Assembly (NCBI RefSeq): GCF_034424375.1 | Contig: NZ_CP139965.1 | Span: 4,154,001 to 4,218,000 of the forward strand | Reading direction: 5' to 3' | Length of the DNA stretch: 64,000 nt | Source of the DNA: Paraburkholderia kururiensis | Lineage (GTDB): Bacteria; Pseudomonadota; Gammaproteobacteria; Burkholderiales; Burkholderiaceae | Shown here: in pieces, positions 43,117 to 52,008 of the stretch | Layout of the letters: each line of letters opens with the position of its first letter | How positions within the stretch are numbered: position 1 is the first letter of the stretch | Notes under the pieces: generated by a model | Databases searched by the model: none | What the model saw: only the letters and a program-made list of their open reading frames with translations | Told to the model about the DNA's origin: nothing | Made by a program: the position numbers and the translations under genes

Positions 43117-45419
43117 TGCGTGCTCTCCATGCCTTGCGCGAGCCGACGCTCCCACATCTGCGCAAACGCGGCTTCCAGATTTCTGGCGAAGCGCGGCGCG
43201 TCGCACAGCGGCGAGCCCACGATGCGCTCACGCAAGCCCGCACGCAGCGCCGCGAGCGCCGGCAGATCGCGCGCGAACGCCACGGCGCGGGCGACGTAGT
43301 CGTCATCGTCGGTGGCAATCCATTCGGGCAGGCCCGCCGTGTGCAGCACGGTCTCGCCCAGATGCGAGAGGAAGCGGTCGCCACGGCGACTCAGCACGGG
43401 CACGCCCATCCAGAGCCCTTCTACGCTCGTCGTGCCGCCGGGGTAGGGAAACGGATCGAGCGCGATGTCCACGCGATTGAACGCGGCGAAGTAGGCATCG
43501 CGCGACGACGGCCCTTCGAGCAGCAGCCGGTCCGCGCCCACGCCGTGGGCCGCGAAGCGCGCAAGCGTCTGCTCGCGCAGTTTCGGTTCGGCGAGCTGGT
43601 GGTTCTTCAACAGCAGCCGCGAACCCGGCACCGCATGCAGCACGCGCGACCACACCGGCACCACGCCGTCGTTGAGCTTCTTGTGGTTGTTGAAGCAGCC
43701 GAACGTGACCTCGCCCGTCGGCGCCGAGAGCGCGGGCAACGGGCCCACCGGCACGTCGGCGGCGGGCAGCGTGAAGCAGAGGTAGCTGTCCGGCAGCCGC
43801 CACACGCGCTCCACGAAATGCGATTCCTCTTCGGGCGGCGTCACGTAGCGGTCGCCCACGATGTAGTCGATCTGCGCGAGCCCCGTGGTCGCGAAATAGC
43901 CGAGCCAGCTCACCTGGAGCGGCGCGGGGCGCCACGTGAAAACGGGCAGGCGGTTTCGTCCGGTATGCCCCGAAAGATCGACGAGGATATCGACGCGGTC
44001 GTCGTGAACGAGGCGCGCCACGGCTTCGTCGCTCATCTCGTTGATGGCCTGCCACGCGGCGAATTGCGGCTTCAGGCGCGCCGTCAGTTCGTCGTACTGC
44101 AAGCCGTTGGAGTACGCGAGCGGCTCGATACGCGTACGGTCGAGGTGCCGCAGCACGCTTTCCAGGAAGTAGCCCACCGGATGCTTGCGATAGTCCGCCG
44201 AGACGAAGCCGATGCGCAGCGGACGTTTGCCCTGCGCCGCATCCGCACCGTCCGCGAGCGCGGGCCACGCGTCGAAAGGCTTTGCTCGCGCCGTCATGCG
44301 TTCGCCGAAATAGCGTGCGTCCGCGAGATGCGCATTCGCCGACCAACCCGCGCAATACGACTGCCCGAACAGCACGCACGTATGCGACTCCGCGAAATCG
44401 GGATTCAGCGCGAGCGCTTTGCGATAGCTTTCGACGGCGGCATCGAAGGCATTGAGGTCCGCGAGAATGGTGCCCAGGTTGTTGTGAAACGACGGCGAGT
44501 CGTGACGCAGCGCGATGGCGCGCTGCGCGTATTGAAGCGCCTGTTCGGGCCGCCCCACGCGCTTGAGTGCATTCGCGAGGTTGTGATACGGATCGGGAAA
44601 ATCAGGCTGCAACGCGATGGCGCGCTCGTAGCACGGCACCGCCTCGCCCACGCGACCCGCCGCGTTCAGCGCATTGCCGAGCGTGTTGTGCGCCGCGGCC
44701 ACCTGCGGCTGAAGCGCCGCGACGTGCCGGTAACTTTCGATGGCGCCGTCGATATCGCCTTGATGCATGAGCGCGCCGGCCAGGCTGTCGTGCGCGACCG
44801 CGAGTTGCGGCGCACAGGCAATGGCCGCCCGATAGCATGCGATGGCCGCGTCGATCTGCCCTTGCGCCTTCAGCATGTTGCCCAGGTTGTTGTGCGCTTC
44901 GCTGAAATCGCGCTTCGCCGCAATCGCCTTGCGGTAACTCGCTGCGGCTGCGTCCAGCTGCCCCATGTCCTTCAGCGCGTTGCCGAGGTTGTTGTAGGCC
45001 TCGGCATAGCCTGGCCGCAGTTCGATGGCCTGCGCGCAGCTTTGCATCGCGGCGGCCGCATCGCCGGACTCGCGCAGCGCATTGCCCAGGTTGTTGTGCG
45101 CTTCCGCGTAGTCGCGCTTGCGCGCAATGGCCTGCCGATAGGCGTCGATGGCATCGGGCAGCCGACCATGCTCGCGCAGCATGTTGCCGAGGTTGTTGTA
45201 GTAGATCGGGCTCGGGTTCGCAGCAATCGATTCGCGAATCAGCACGATGCCCGCCTCGTGCTGTGCAAGCTGGCACGCGAGCAGGCCCATGAAGTGCAGC
45301 GCATCAGGGTGCTTCGGCTGCACGCGAAGAATCTGCTGATAGAGGCTGTGAGCGTCGCCGAGGCGCCCGGCCTGGTGGTGCGCGAGCGCCGTGTTCAGCA
45401 GCCGGCCGATGTCATGCAT
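43113..45419 (-). CDS. TPR-repeat O-linked GlcNAc-transferase-like protein (GT41), copy 2
   Basis: The longest of the three GT41 proteins, 768 residues from the ATG at 45419. About ten TPR units (residues 8-360) with very regular NNLGN motifs precede the catalytic region. Key segments are IGFVSADYRKHPVGYFLESV, DILVDLSGHTGRNRLPVF, APLQVSWLGYFATTGLAQID and FPYPGGTTSVEGLWMGVPV. Between the two parts a 60-residue linker contains CVLFGQSYCAGW. It overlaps copy 1 by 4 bases and follows copy 3 by about 43 bases. Likely role: flagellin or other surface-protein O-glycosylation. Confidence 0.9.
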   Translation of the reverse strand: MHDIGRLLNTALAHHQAGRLGDAHSLYQQILRVQPKHPDALHFMGLLACQLAQHEAGIVLIRESIAANPSPIYYNNLGNMLREHGRLPDAIDAYRQAIARKRDYAEAHNNLGNALRESGDAAAAMQSCAQAIELRPGYAEAYNNLGNALKDMGQLDAAAASYRKAIAAKRDFSEAHNNLGNMLKAQGQIDAAIACYRAAIACAPQLAVAHDSLAGALMHQGDIDGAIESYRHVAALQPQVAAAHNTLGNALNAAGRVGEAVPCYERAIALQPDFPDPYHNLANALKRVGRPEQALQYAQRAIALRHDSPSFHNNLGTILADLNAFDAAVESYRKALALNPDFAESHTCVLFGQSYCAGWSANAHLADARYFGERMTARAKPFDAWPALADGADAAQGKRPLRIGFVSADYRKHPVGYFLESVLRHLDRTRIEPLAYSNGLQYDELTARLKPQFAAWQAINEMSDEAVARLVHDDRVDILVDLSGHTGRNRLPVFTWRPAPLQVSWLGYFATTGLAQIDYIVGDRYVTPPEEESHFVERVWRLPDSYLCFTLPAADVPVGPLPALSAPTGEVTFGCFNNHKKLNDGVVPVWSRVLHAVPGSRLLLKNHQLAEPKLREQTLARFAAHGVGADRLLLEGPSSRDAYFAAFNRVDIALDPFPYPGGTTSVEGLWMGVPVLSRRGDRFLSHLGETVLHTAGLPEWIATDDDDYVARAVAFARDLPALAALRAGLRERIVGSPLCDAPRFARNLEAAFAQMWERRLAQGMESTQ

Positions 45420-45462
45420 GGGGTGTCCGTGTATCAAGTAGCGCTGCGGTTCGTCACATGGC

Positions 45463-47277
45463 TCACGACGCGCTCGCCACGCGCGCCTGCCACATGCCGT
45501 CGAACGCGGCTTCCAGGTTGCGCGCGAAACGCGCTGCGTCGCACAGCGGCGAGGCCAGCACCGAATCGCGCAACGCGCCGCGCAGTGCAGCCAGCCGTTC
45601 GCGGTCGTGCGCAAAGGCCACGGCCTTCGCAACGTAGTCGTCGTTGTCTTCGGCGATCCAGTCTGGCAGCCCCGCCGAATGCAGCATGCTCGTGCAGATG
45701 TTCGAGAGGAAACGGTCGCCGCGACGGCACAGCACCGGCACGCCCATCCACAGCCCTTCCACGCTCGTCGTGCCGCCCGGATAAGGAAACGGACTCAGCG
45801 CAATGTCCACGCGGTTGTAGGCCGCGAAGTATTCGTTGCGCGGCGAGCGGCCTTCCAGAATCAGACGCTCCGCGCCGATGCCGTGCGCCGCGAAACGGCG
45901 CAGCGTGGTCTCGCGCGCGAACGCGGCATCGAGTTGCGCCGCCTTGAGGAAGAGCCGCGAGCCCGGCACCGCGTGCAGCACACGCGCCCACACGGCCACC
46001 ACCGCGTCGTTCATCTTCATCAGATGGTTGAAGCAGCCGAACGTGACGTGCTGCTGCGCGAGCATCGGCAACGGGCCGACAGCCACCTGTTCCGCGGGCG
46101 GCGTGAAGCAGAGATAGCTGTCGGGCAGACGCCAGAGCTTCTCGACGAACTGCGCCTCGCTGCCTGCGGGCAACACGTGCGGGTCGCCCAGCACGTAATC
46201 GATCGACGCGAGCCCCGTGCTCGCGAAGTAACCGAGCCAACTGACCTGCAACGGCGCGGGTCGCCACGCAAACACGGGCAGCCGGTTGAAGTTCATGTGG
46301 CCCGAGAGGTCCACGAGCATGTCGATGCGATCTTCGCGAATACGTTGAGCCGCCGCTTCGTCGGAGAGCGCAGCGAGATTCGTCCACGCGGCGAAGCGCG
46401 GCTTGATGCGCGCAGTGAGCGCGTCTTCGAGCCGGCGCGTGGGATATGCCACGAGTTCCAGCCGACGCGGATCGACGTGCGCGAGGATGCTCTCCAGAAA
46501 ATGCCCCGTCGGGTGCACCTTGAAGTCGCCGGATACGAGACCTACGCGCAAAGGCTGGCCTTCACGACGCGGCTCGAGCGGCACGTTCCAGCTCGTCCAC
46601 GGCCGCGCCCGCGCACTCACCTCTTCGCCGAACGCGCGCGCCTCGTCCAGATACCCCGCCGGGCTCAGGTCCTCGCGATAGCTGAGGATGAACAGCAGAT
46701 TGCTGCGCGCCGACGCGAGATCGGGCCGCAACGCAATGGCGCGGCGATAGCTCGCAATCGCGCCGTCCAGATCGCCCAGATCCACCTGCGCGTTGGCGAG
46801 GTTGTTGTAGGCCTCCGCGTGATCGGGCTTGAGCGCGATCACCGTCTTGAAGCACTGCACCGCCTCGGCAAACTTCCCGTCGTCGCGCAGCATGTTGCCG
46901 AGGTTGTTGTGCGCGTGGATGTAGTCGGGCTTGAGCGCAATGGCCTGGCGATAGCTTTCCATCGCGGCCGCGCGCTTGCCCATCGCGCCCAGGGCGTTGC
47001 CCAGATTGCTGTAGTAGATCTCGCTCGCGCGGTAGGTGAGCGCGGCCATGATGAGCTCCATCGAGCGCGCGTAGTTGCCTTCGTGATACGCGATGAGTCC
47101 GAGCAGATGCAGCGCGTCCGGATGGTTCGGCTGCGCCGCGAGAATCTGCCGGTAGACGGCCGCCGCCTCCGCGAAGCGCCCCACGTGCTGAAGCGCGAGG
47201 CCGCTTTCGATGGGCGGCACGGCGCCGGCCGGTGCCGGCGCGCCCTGAGGAAACGAAGCCGTGGGCAACGTGCTCAT
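45463..47277 (-). CDS. TPR-repeat O-linked GlcNAc-transferase-like protein (GT41), copy 3
   Basis: 604 residues from the ATG at 47277. Six or so TPRs (about 20-220) include AYNNLANAQVDLGDLDGAIA. Catalytic motifs are VGLVSGDFKVHPTGHFLESI, DMLVDLSGHMNFNRLPVF, APLQVSWLGYFASTGLASID and FPYPGGTTSVEGLWMGVPV. It is closest to copy 2 in the catalytic half, which suggests tandem duplication followed by TPR change. Its start overlaps the GT2-like gene by 4 bases. Confidence 0.9.
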   Translation of the reverse strand: MSTLPTASFPQGAPAPAGAVPPIESGLALQHVGRFAEAAAVYRQILAAQPNHPDALHLLGLIAYHEGNYARSMELIMAALTYRASEIYYSNLGNALGAMGKRAAAMESYRQAIALKPDYIHAHNNLGNMLRDDGKFAEAVQCFKTVIALKPDHAEAYNNLANAQVDLGDLDGAIASYRRAIALRPDLASARSNLLFILSYREDLSPAGYLDEARAFGEEVSARARPWTSWNVPLEPRREGQPLRVGLVSGDFKVHPTGHFLESILAHVDPRRLELVAYPTRRLEDALTARIKPRFAAWTNLAALSDEAAAQRIREDRIDMLVDLSGHMNFNRLPVFAWRPAPLQVSWLGYFASTGLASIDYVLGDPHVLPAGSEAQFVEKLWRLPDSYLCFTPPAEQVAVGPLPMLAQQHVTFGCFNHLMKMNDAVVAVWARVLHAVPGSRLFLKAAQLDAAFARETTLRRFAAHGIGAERLILEGRSPRNEYFAAYNRVDIALSPFPYPGGTTSVEGLWMGVPVLCRRGDRFLSNICTSMLHSAGLPDWIAEDNDDYVAKAVAFAHDRERLAALRGALRDSVLASPLCDAARFARNLEAAFDGMWQARVASAS

Positions 47278-47960
47278 TCGCCGTATTTGCGCAGATAGCG
47301 TTCGTAACCGGCGCGCCACGACGGCGTGCCGAACGCGCCGCCGCTCTCGTGCACGACGCTGAGAGGCCAGGTGCCCATACGCAGCCCCTTGAGTTCGGCC
47401 TGGCGGCAGAAGTCCATGTCGTAGAAATGGAAGTCGAACTGCTCGTCGAAGCGCACGCCGCTTTGCACGAGGCGCTCGCTGTCGGCAATCAACATCAGCC
47501 CGTCGAGCAGCTTGCATTCGACGCCCGCCGGACCGAAGCGCGACACGTTATTGCACGGAAAACCCTTGCCGTGCCCCACCACGCCGCTCAGATACTCGCG
47601 CGCGTCCCACTGAAAGTCCGGCGTGACGAAAGCCCACGCCGGCTGGCGCGGCACGCGCCGCGTGTTGCCCGCAAGGCCCACCACGTCGAAACGCTGCACG
47701 GCTTCGTAGATGCGCTCCATCCAGAAGAAGTCGCACAGCGAGATGTCGTCGTGGACGAACACGAGGATCGCCGGGTTCTGCGCGGCATGGTCGATGGCGC
47801 GGTTGTAGATGGTCGACAGGCCCGCCGAGTTGTTGTCGAACAGCAGCAGCTGCGCGGGCGGCGTGTGGTGATAGAGCTTCAGCGAGCGACCGAGCGCGGA
47901 GTTCGCGACGAAGTCGGCTTCGTTGTGGCGGGTGCCGCAAACCAGGCGGATGGGCTTCAT
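47274..47960 (-). CDS. Glycosyltransferase family 2-like protein
   Basis: A 228-residue GT-A type protein, first gene of the minus-strand glycan operon. It contains NNSAGLSTIYNRAIDHAAQN and a DxD-like VFVHDDISLCDF (about 68-79), followed by FDEQFDFHFYDMDFCRQAEL and VVHESGGAF, typical of the acceptor half of small GT2 enzymes. No membrane segment. The ATG at 47960 has a weak ribosome-binding site; a start at 47999 is possible. It may extend the glycan begun by the GT41 enzymes; the substrate is unknown. Confidence 0.82.
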   Translation of the reverse strand: MKPIRLVCGTRHNEADFVANSALGRSLKLYHHTPPAQLLLFDNNSAGLSTIYNRAIDHAAQNPAILVFVHDDISLCDFFWMERIYEAVQRFDVVGLAGNTRRVPRQPAWAFVTPDFQWDAREYLSGVVGHGKGFPCNNVSRFGPAGVECKLLDGLMLIADSERLVQSGVRFDEQFDFHFYDMDFCRQAELKGLRMGTWPLSVVHESGGAFGTPSWRAGYERYLRKYGE

Positions 47961-48344
47961 GGGGGAGAGACGAAAAATGGAAACGGCCCGGCCTGGCACG
48001 TATGGGCGGCCCTCCGGAGGATGAGCAAGCTTAGCGCTGACGTCCGGCTTTCAATCGACGGAAAAGCACCTTGTTTCCAGCCCATTTTGGACAGCAGCGC
48101 CGGCACGCAAAGGCCGGCTGCCGTGCGTTTTCGGCACATCGCCAAGGCCGCCTGGCGCCCGAAACCATCGGCCACGTCGCAGCCTTGGCCCCGAAATAGG
48201 CAGGAATTGGCTTGCTGTTCCAGCGATAAGAACGGGCGCCCGGCATTCAAACTCCTGCCTTGCGTGGGTCCCTTGGCCCCTCCTCGCGCGGACACGACGC
48301 AAGCAAGTCGCGGGCAACCGGCGAGCAACTTTCAGAGGCAGATC
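47961..48344. other. Divergent promoter region of the two glycan operons
   Basis: 384 bases between the minus-strand GT operon and the plus-strand gene at 48345. No gene, and no sigma-28 or sigma-54 signature was found. It should hold both promoters. It is somewhat less GC-rich than the flanking genes. Confidence 0.4.
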
Positions 48345-49208
48345 ATGCTTGAATCATCACGGCTGGCGGCCGGCAACCGGCGCATCGAGATCCATCAGAT
48401 TTTCTACTCGGACGAAACACGCCTGCTGCTCGACCCCGGCTTCATTCCGCTCGACAACCGCGGCGGCCGCGCGGACTGGCGTGAATACTGGCCCATCCGC
48501 ATGTTCCTGTTCTCGCGCGCGTTGAAGGAAGACACGCTCTACGGCTTCTTTTCGCCGCGCTTCGCGCAGAAGACGCTGCTCGACTCCAGCGTTGTCAATG
48601 CGTTCATTGCGAGCGTGCCGGCCGATACGGACGTCATCAGCTTCTCGCCCTACTTCGATCAGGGCGCGTTCCATCTGAACACCTTCGAGCAGGCGGCCAC
48701 CAATCACCCCGACATCTGGCGCGTGTTTGAAAGCGCGGTGCCCTATGTCGCACCCGGGTTCGATCCGCACACGCTCGCCATGGACTCGCGCTCCGCCATC
48801 TTCTGCAACTACTTCGTGGCCACGCCCGCGTTCTGGCGCCGCTGGCTGCTTGCCTGCGAAATGCTCCTTGGCGTGGCGGAAGGCGGCAACGGCGAGCTTG
48901 CCGCACTGCTCAACGGGCCGGTGCCCTACGGCAGCACGATGGTGCCTGCGAAGGTGTTCGTGATCGAGCGCATCGCGTCTTTGCTGCTCGCCACCGAGCC
49001 GCACTGGCGCGCCGCGCGTTTCGATCCGTTGAGTCTGCCGATGTCCGGCTCGCTCGTGTGCCCTTATCCGGGCGAACTCGCCATGCTGGACGCGTTGAAG
49101 CTCGCTGCCATCGAAACTGGCGACGCCGGCTACCTGGAGCTTTTCGAGCGCACGCGCGGCGCATTGCTGGACGCCGCTATCGAAGCAAGGCGCGCGGTCA
49201 CGCAGTAA
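48345..49208 (+). CDS. Unknown protein of the flagellar glycan island
   Basis: A soluble protein of 287 residues from the ATG at 48345 (ribosome-binding site cagagg). I do not recognise the family. Conserved-looking segments are IEIHQIFYSDETRLLLDPGF (about 14-33), DWREYWPIRMFLFSRAL, YGFFSPRFAQKT, DVISFSPYFDQGAFHLN and YGSTMVPAKVFVIERIASL. The layout, with an aspartate-rich N-terminal half and no membrane helix, could fit a GT-A-like or sugar-modifying enzyme, but that is not established. It is 167 bases upstream of fdtA and on the same strand. Confidence 0.75.
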   Translation: MLESSRLAAGNRRIEIHQIFYSDETRLLLDPGFIPLDNRGGRADWREYWPIRMFLFSRALKEDTLYGFFSPRFAQKTLLDSSVVNAFIASVPADTDVISFSPYFDQGAFHLNTFEQAATNHPDIWRVFESAVPYVAPGFDPHTLAMDSRSAIFCNYFVATPAFWRRWLLACEMLLGVAEGGNGELAALLNGPVPYGSTMVPAKVFVIERIASLLLATEPHWRAARFDPLSLPMSGSLVCPYPGELAMLDALKLAAIETGDAGYLELFERTRGALLDAAIEARRAVTQ

Positions 49209-49375
49209 AGCCGCTCTGCGGCCCACTCACGGAATTGGGGCAAAACGCCCACTCTGTTTGGCGGATTGAAAGGCGCCCTGCGGGACTAAGCTTTAACCAG
49301 TCATAAAGCCGTGCGCGGCGGCTCCCGCGCCACGCGCGCTCAACGTCAATGGACAGAGCCAGGAGGAACGTGGTC

Positions 49376-49801
49376 ATGCCACTCAACGACTGCAGGATCA
49401 TCGAACTGCCCAAGATTACCGACCCGCGCGGTAATCTCACGTTCGTTGAGGGCGACAACCACGTCCCGTTCGACATCAAACGGGTCTATTACCTCTACGA
49501 CGTGCCGGGCGGCTCGGACCGCGGCTCGCACGCGCACCGCAACCTGCATCAGTTCGTGATCGCGATGTCGGGCAGCTTCGACATCGTGCTCGACGACGGC
49601 GACCGGCAACGGCGCTTTCATCTGAACCGCTCGTATTACGGCCTCTATATTTGCCCGATGATGTGGCGCACGCTCGACAACTTCTCGTCGGGCGGCGTGT
49701 GCATGGTGCTCGCCTCCGCAGCATTCGATCCCGCCGACTACATTCGCGATCACGACGAATTCCTGCGTCTCGCGCGCAACCCCGAGGCCGCCACGGTCTG
49801 A
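49376..49801 (+). CDS. fdtA: dTDP-4-oxo-6-deoxyhexose 3,4-ketoisomerase, FdtA/QdtA family
   Basis: A small cupin enzyme that moves the keto group of dTDP-4-keto-6-deoxyglucose from C4 to C3 before amination. It is 141 residues from the ATG at 49376, behind AGGAGG. Family signature: ELPKITDPRGNLTFVEG, VYYLYDVPGGSDRGSHAHRN and LHQFVIAMSGSFDIVLDDG, with the catalytic His pair in SHAHRN. The next gene is the matching aminotransferase. The C4 stereochemistry (Fuc3N or Qui3N) cannot be told from sequence by eye. Confidence 0.88.
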   Translation: MPLNDCRIIELPKITDPRGNLTFVEGDNHVPFDIKRVYYLYDVPGGSDRGSHAHRNLHQFVIAMSGSFDIVLDDGDRQRRFHLNRSYYGLYICPMMWRTLDNFSSGGVCMVLASAAFDPADYIRDHDEFLRLARNPEAATV

Positions 49802-49849
49802 GCAAACGGTCCGGGCACATTCTGGCCGCCGGCGCACCGGCAACGACGC

Positions 49850-50959
49850 ATGAAAATCGATTTCCTGAATCTCAAGCTGGCCAACGCGCGCTACGAAGAC
49901 GAAATCCGTAGCGCGGTGGGCCGCGTCATCGACTCCGGCCGTTACGTGCTGGGCGAAGAAACGCTCGCCTTCGAACGCGAATTCGCCGCGTATTGCGGCG
50001 TGGAGCACTGCATCGGCGTAGCGAACGGGCTCGACGCGCTGCATCTGATTCTGCGCGCCTATGGCATTGGCCCCGGCGACGAAGTGATCGTGCCGTCCAA
50101 CACGTTCATCGCGACGTGGCTCGCCGTGAGCCAGGCCGGCGCGCGCATCGTCCCTGTCGAACCGGACCCGAAGACCTGCAACCTGGACCCGCAGCGCGTC
50201 GAAGCCGCCATCACGCCGCGCACGCGCGCCATCATGCCGGTGCATCTGTACGGCCAGCCGGCCGACATGGACCCTATCAACGCGATTGCGCGCAAGCACG
50301 GCTTGCGTGTGATCGAAGACGCCGCGCAGGCGCACGGTGCCCGCTATCGCGGCCGGCGTGCGGGCAGTTTGGGCGACGCCGCAGGATTCAGCTTCTACCC
50401 GGGCAAGAACCTGGGCGCACTCGGCGACGGCGGCGCCGTTACGACGAACGACCCCGAACTCGCCGCCACGTTGCGCAAGCTGCGCAACTACGGTTCCGAG
50501 GTGAAGTACCGGCACGATCTGGCCGGCGTCAATTCGCGTCTGGACGAAATGCAGTCCGCCGTGCTGCGCGTAAAGCTGCGTTATCTCGACGAGGACAACG
50601 CGCGCCGCGCCGCGCTGGCAGGCGCTTATGCCGAGGCGCTCGCCAAGGCGCCGCTGCAATTGCCTGTGGCGCTGCCGCATGTGGGGCCGGTCTGGCATCT
50701 CTTCGTCATCCAGACGCCGCATCGCGATGCGTTGCAGGCGCACCTGACCGAACGCGGCATCGGCACGCTCGTCCACTATCCGATTGCAAGTCATCACCAG
50801 CGCGCCTACGCAAACGAGACGTGGCCCGATCTGCCCATCGCCACGCGTTTGCAGTCTGAAGTGTTGAGCCTTCCCTTTGCCACGTATCTGCAGGCCGAGC
50901 ACGTACATACCGTCGCGCAGGCCGTGATGGACTACTTCGGCGGCGTTTCGGGCCCATAA
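49850..50959 (+). CDS. fdtB: DegT/DnrJ/EryC1 sugar aminotransferase (FdtB/QdtB-like)
   Basis: A PLP-dependent enzyme that aminates C3 of the keto-sugar made by FdtA. It is 369 residues. The PLP lysine is in SFYPGKNLGALGDGG (about 182-196); other family marks are GVANGLDALHLILRA, PVHLYGQPADMD, VIEDAAQAHGA, LRNYGSEVKYRHDLAGVNSR and GTLVHYPIASHHQ. Together with fdtA and the acyltransferase at 52009 it forms a 3-acylamino-3,6-dideoxyhexose route. It starts 48 bases after fdtA. Confidence 0.9.
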   Translation: MKIDFLNLKLANARYEDEIRSAVGRVIDSGRYVLGEETLAFEREFAAYCGVEHCIGVANGLDALHLILRAYGIGPGDEVIVPSNTFIATWLAVSQAGARIVPVEPDPKTCNLDPQRVEAAITPRTRAIMPVHLYGQPADMDPINAIARKHGLRVIEDAAQAHGARYRGRRAGSLGDAAGFSFYPGKNLGALGDGGAVTTNDPELAATLRKLRNYGSEVKYRHDLAGVNSRLDEMQSAVLRVKLRYLDEDNARRAALAGAYAEALAKAPLQLPVALPHVGPVWHLFVIQTPHRDALQAHLTERGIGTLVHYPIASHHQRAYANETWPDLPIATRLQSEVLSLPFATYLQAEHVHTVAQAVMDYFGGVSGP

Positions 50960-50976
50960 ACCGCGCCCATAAACTC

Positions 50977-51927
50977 ATGACCATCACGACCCTCATTCCG
51001 GCTTACAAGCCGAAGTACCTCAACGAGCTGCTGATCGCGCTCAAGCACCAGACGCTGAAGCCGGCGCGCGTCATCGTTTCCGACGACAGCCCGGACGGCG
51101 CATTTCTCGCCGCGTTGCAAAGCGAACCGCTCAAGAGCGCGACGGCGGACATGAACATCGAAGTGATCCAGGGTCCACGCGCGGGCGGCATCGAAAACTG
51201 CCGGCATTTGCTGAGGACCTGGAATGGCGCGACGCCGCTCGCCCACCTGCTCTTCGACGACGACGTCATCTATCCCGAGTTCTACGCGTTTCACGCCGCG
51301 GTGCATGCAGGCGGCGCGTTCGACTGCTCGGTGAGCCGCCGGTGGACTGCGCTCGAGTCCGGCTAGCCCGTGAGTCAGTTGCCGCGTCCGGACGCGGTCG
51401 TCCAGCATCAGCAGCGCGTGTTTTCGCTGCCGCCCGAGCTTGCCTTCGCGTTGACGGTGCCGGCGTGCAACAACTGGCTCGGTGAATTTTCGAACGCGGT
51501 GTTCACGCGCGACGCTGCGAACCTGCTGCTCGATACGACGCTCGCCGGCATTTCGTACGTCGGTCTCGCGGACATCGGGCTCTTTCTCTCGGCGAGTCTC
51601 AGAAAGCCGCTGTGCGTGATCAACGACCCGCTCGGCTACTTCCGCCTGAGCCCCCAGCAGATCACGCAGCAGACGACGAGCCACGCGTACAAGCTCGCCG
51701 TGCTCGCGTGGGCCGCGCTGGGCGTCGCAGGACAGCGCCTCGGCAAGTTGCAGCATGAACAGGCGGCACAGTGCTACCGGACCGTGGACGCCATCATCGC
51801 AACCCGCATGGCGGACGTGGCGAACATGGCGCCCTTCAGCGCGTTGATGCGGGAACTGGCCGCAGGCGTGCCGGGCGCCGACGACCGCTTCCTCGGGCAA
51901 TGGCACGCATTCATTCCCGCGGGTTGA
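50977..51927 (+). pseudogene. Glycosyltransferase (GT2-like) interrupted by an in-frame amber codon
   Basis: One reading frame of 316 sense codons is split by a single TAG at 51364-51366. The first part (129 residues) begins MTITTLIPAYKPKYLNELLI, a typical GT2 start, and has VIVSDDSPDG and LLFDDDVIYPEFYAFH. The frame continues without shift into PVSQLPRPDAVVQHQQRVFS and 185 more residues of normal composition. A CAG-to-TAG change would explain it. The second part has a GTG at 51370 but no ribosome-binding site. It may be a true nonsense mutation, a suppressed codon or a sequencing error. The flanking genes of the operon are intact. Confidence 0.85.
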
Positions 51928-52008
51928 AGTGCGGGTGACGCAGTACAGGTAGACGCGGTGTGAGCAGCCTCGGTCATCCATAGCCGGGGCTTTGAAGGAG
52001 GAGCAAAG

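Noticed and set aside
45420..45632. N-terminal extension of GT41 copy 2
   Set aside because: The extra 71 codons read the end of copy 3 in another frame; the TPR protein starts naturally at 45419.
47961..48344. Sigma-54 promoter for the glycan operons (a tggcac is present)
   Set aside because: No TTGCW -12 element at the required distance.
49300..49375. Sigma-28 promoter before fdtA (taaagcc is present)
   Set aside because: Only part of the -35 matches and no GCCGATAA-like -10 follows at 10-12 bases.
51370..51927. Separate gene starting at GTG 51370
   Set aside because: No ribosome-binding site, no independent domain start, and exactly in frame with the upstream GT2-like part, so it is treated as the second half of a broken gene.
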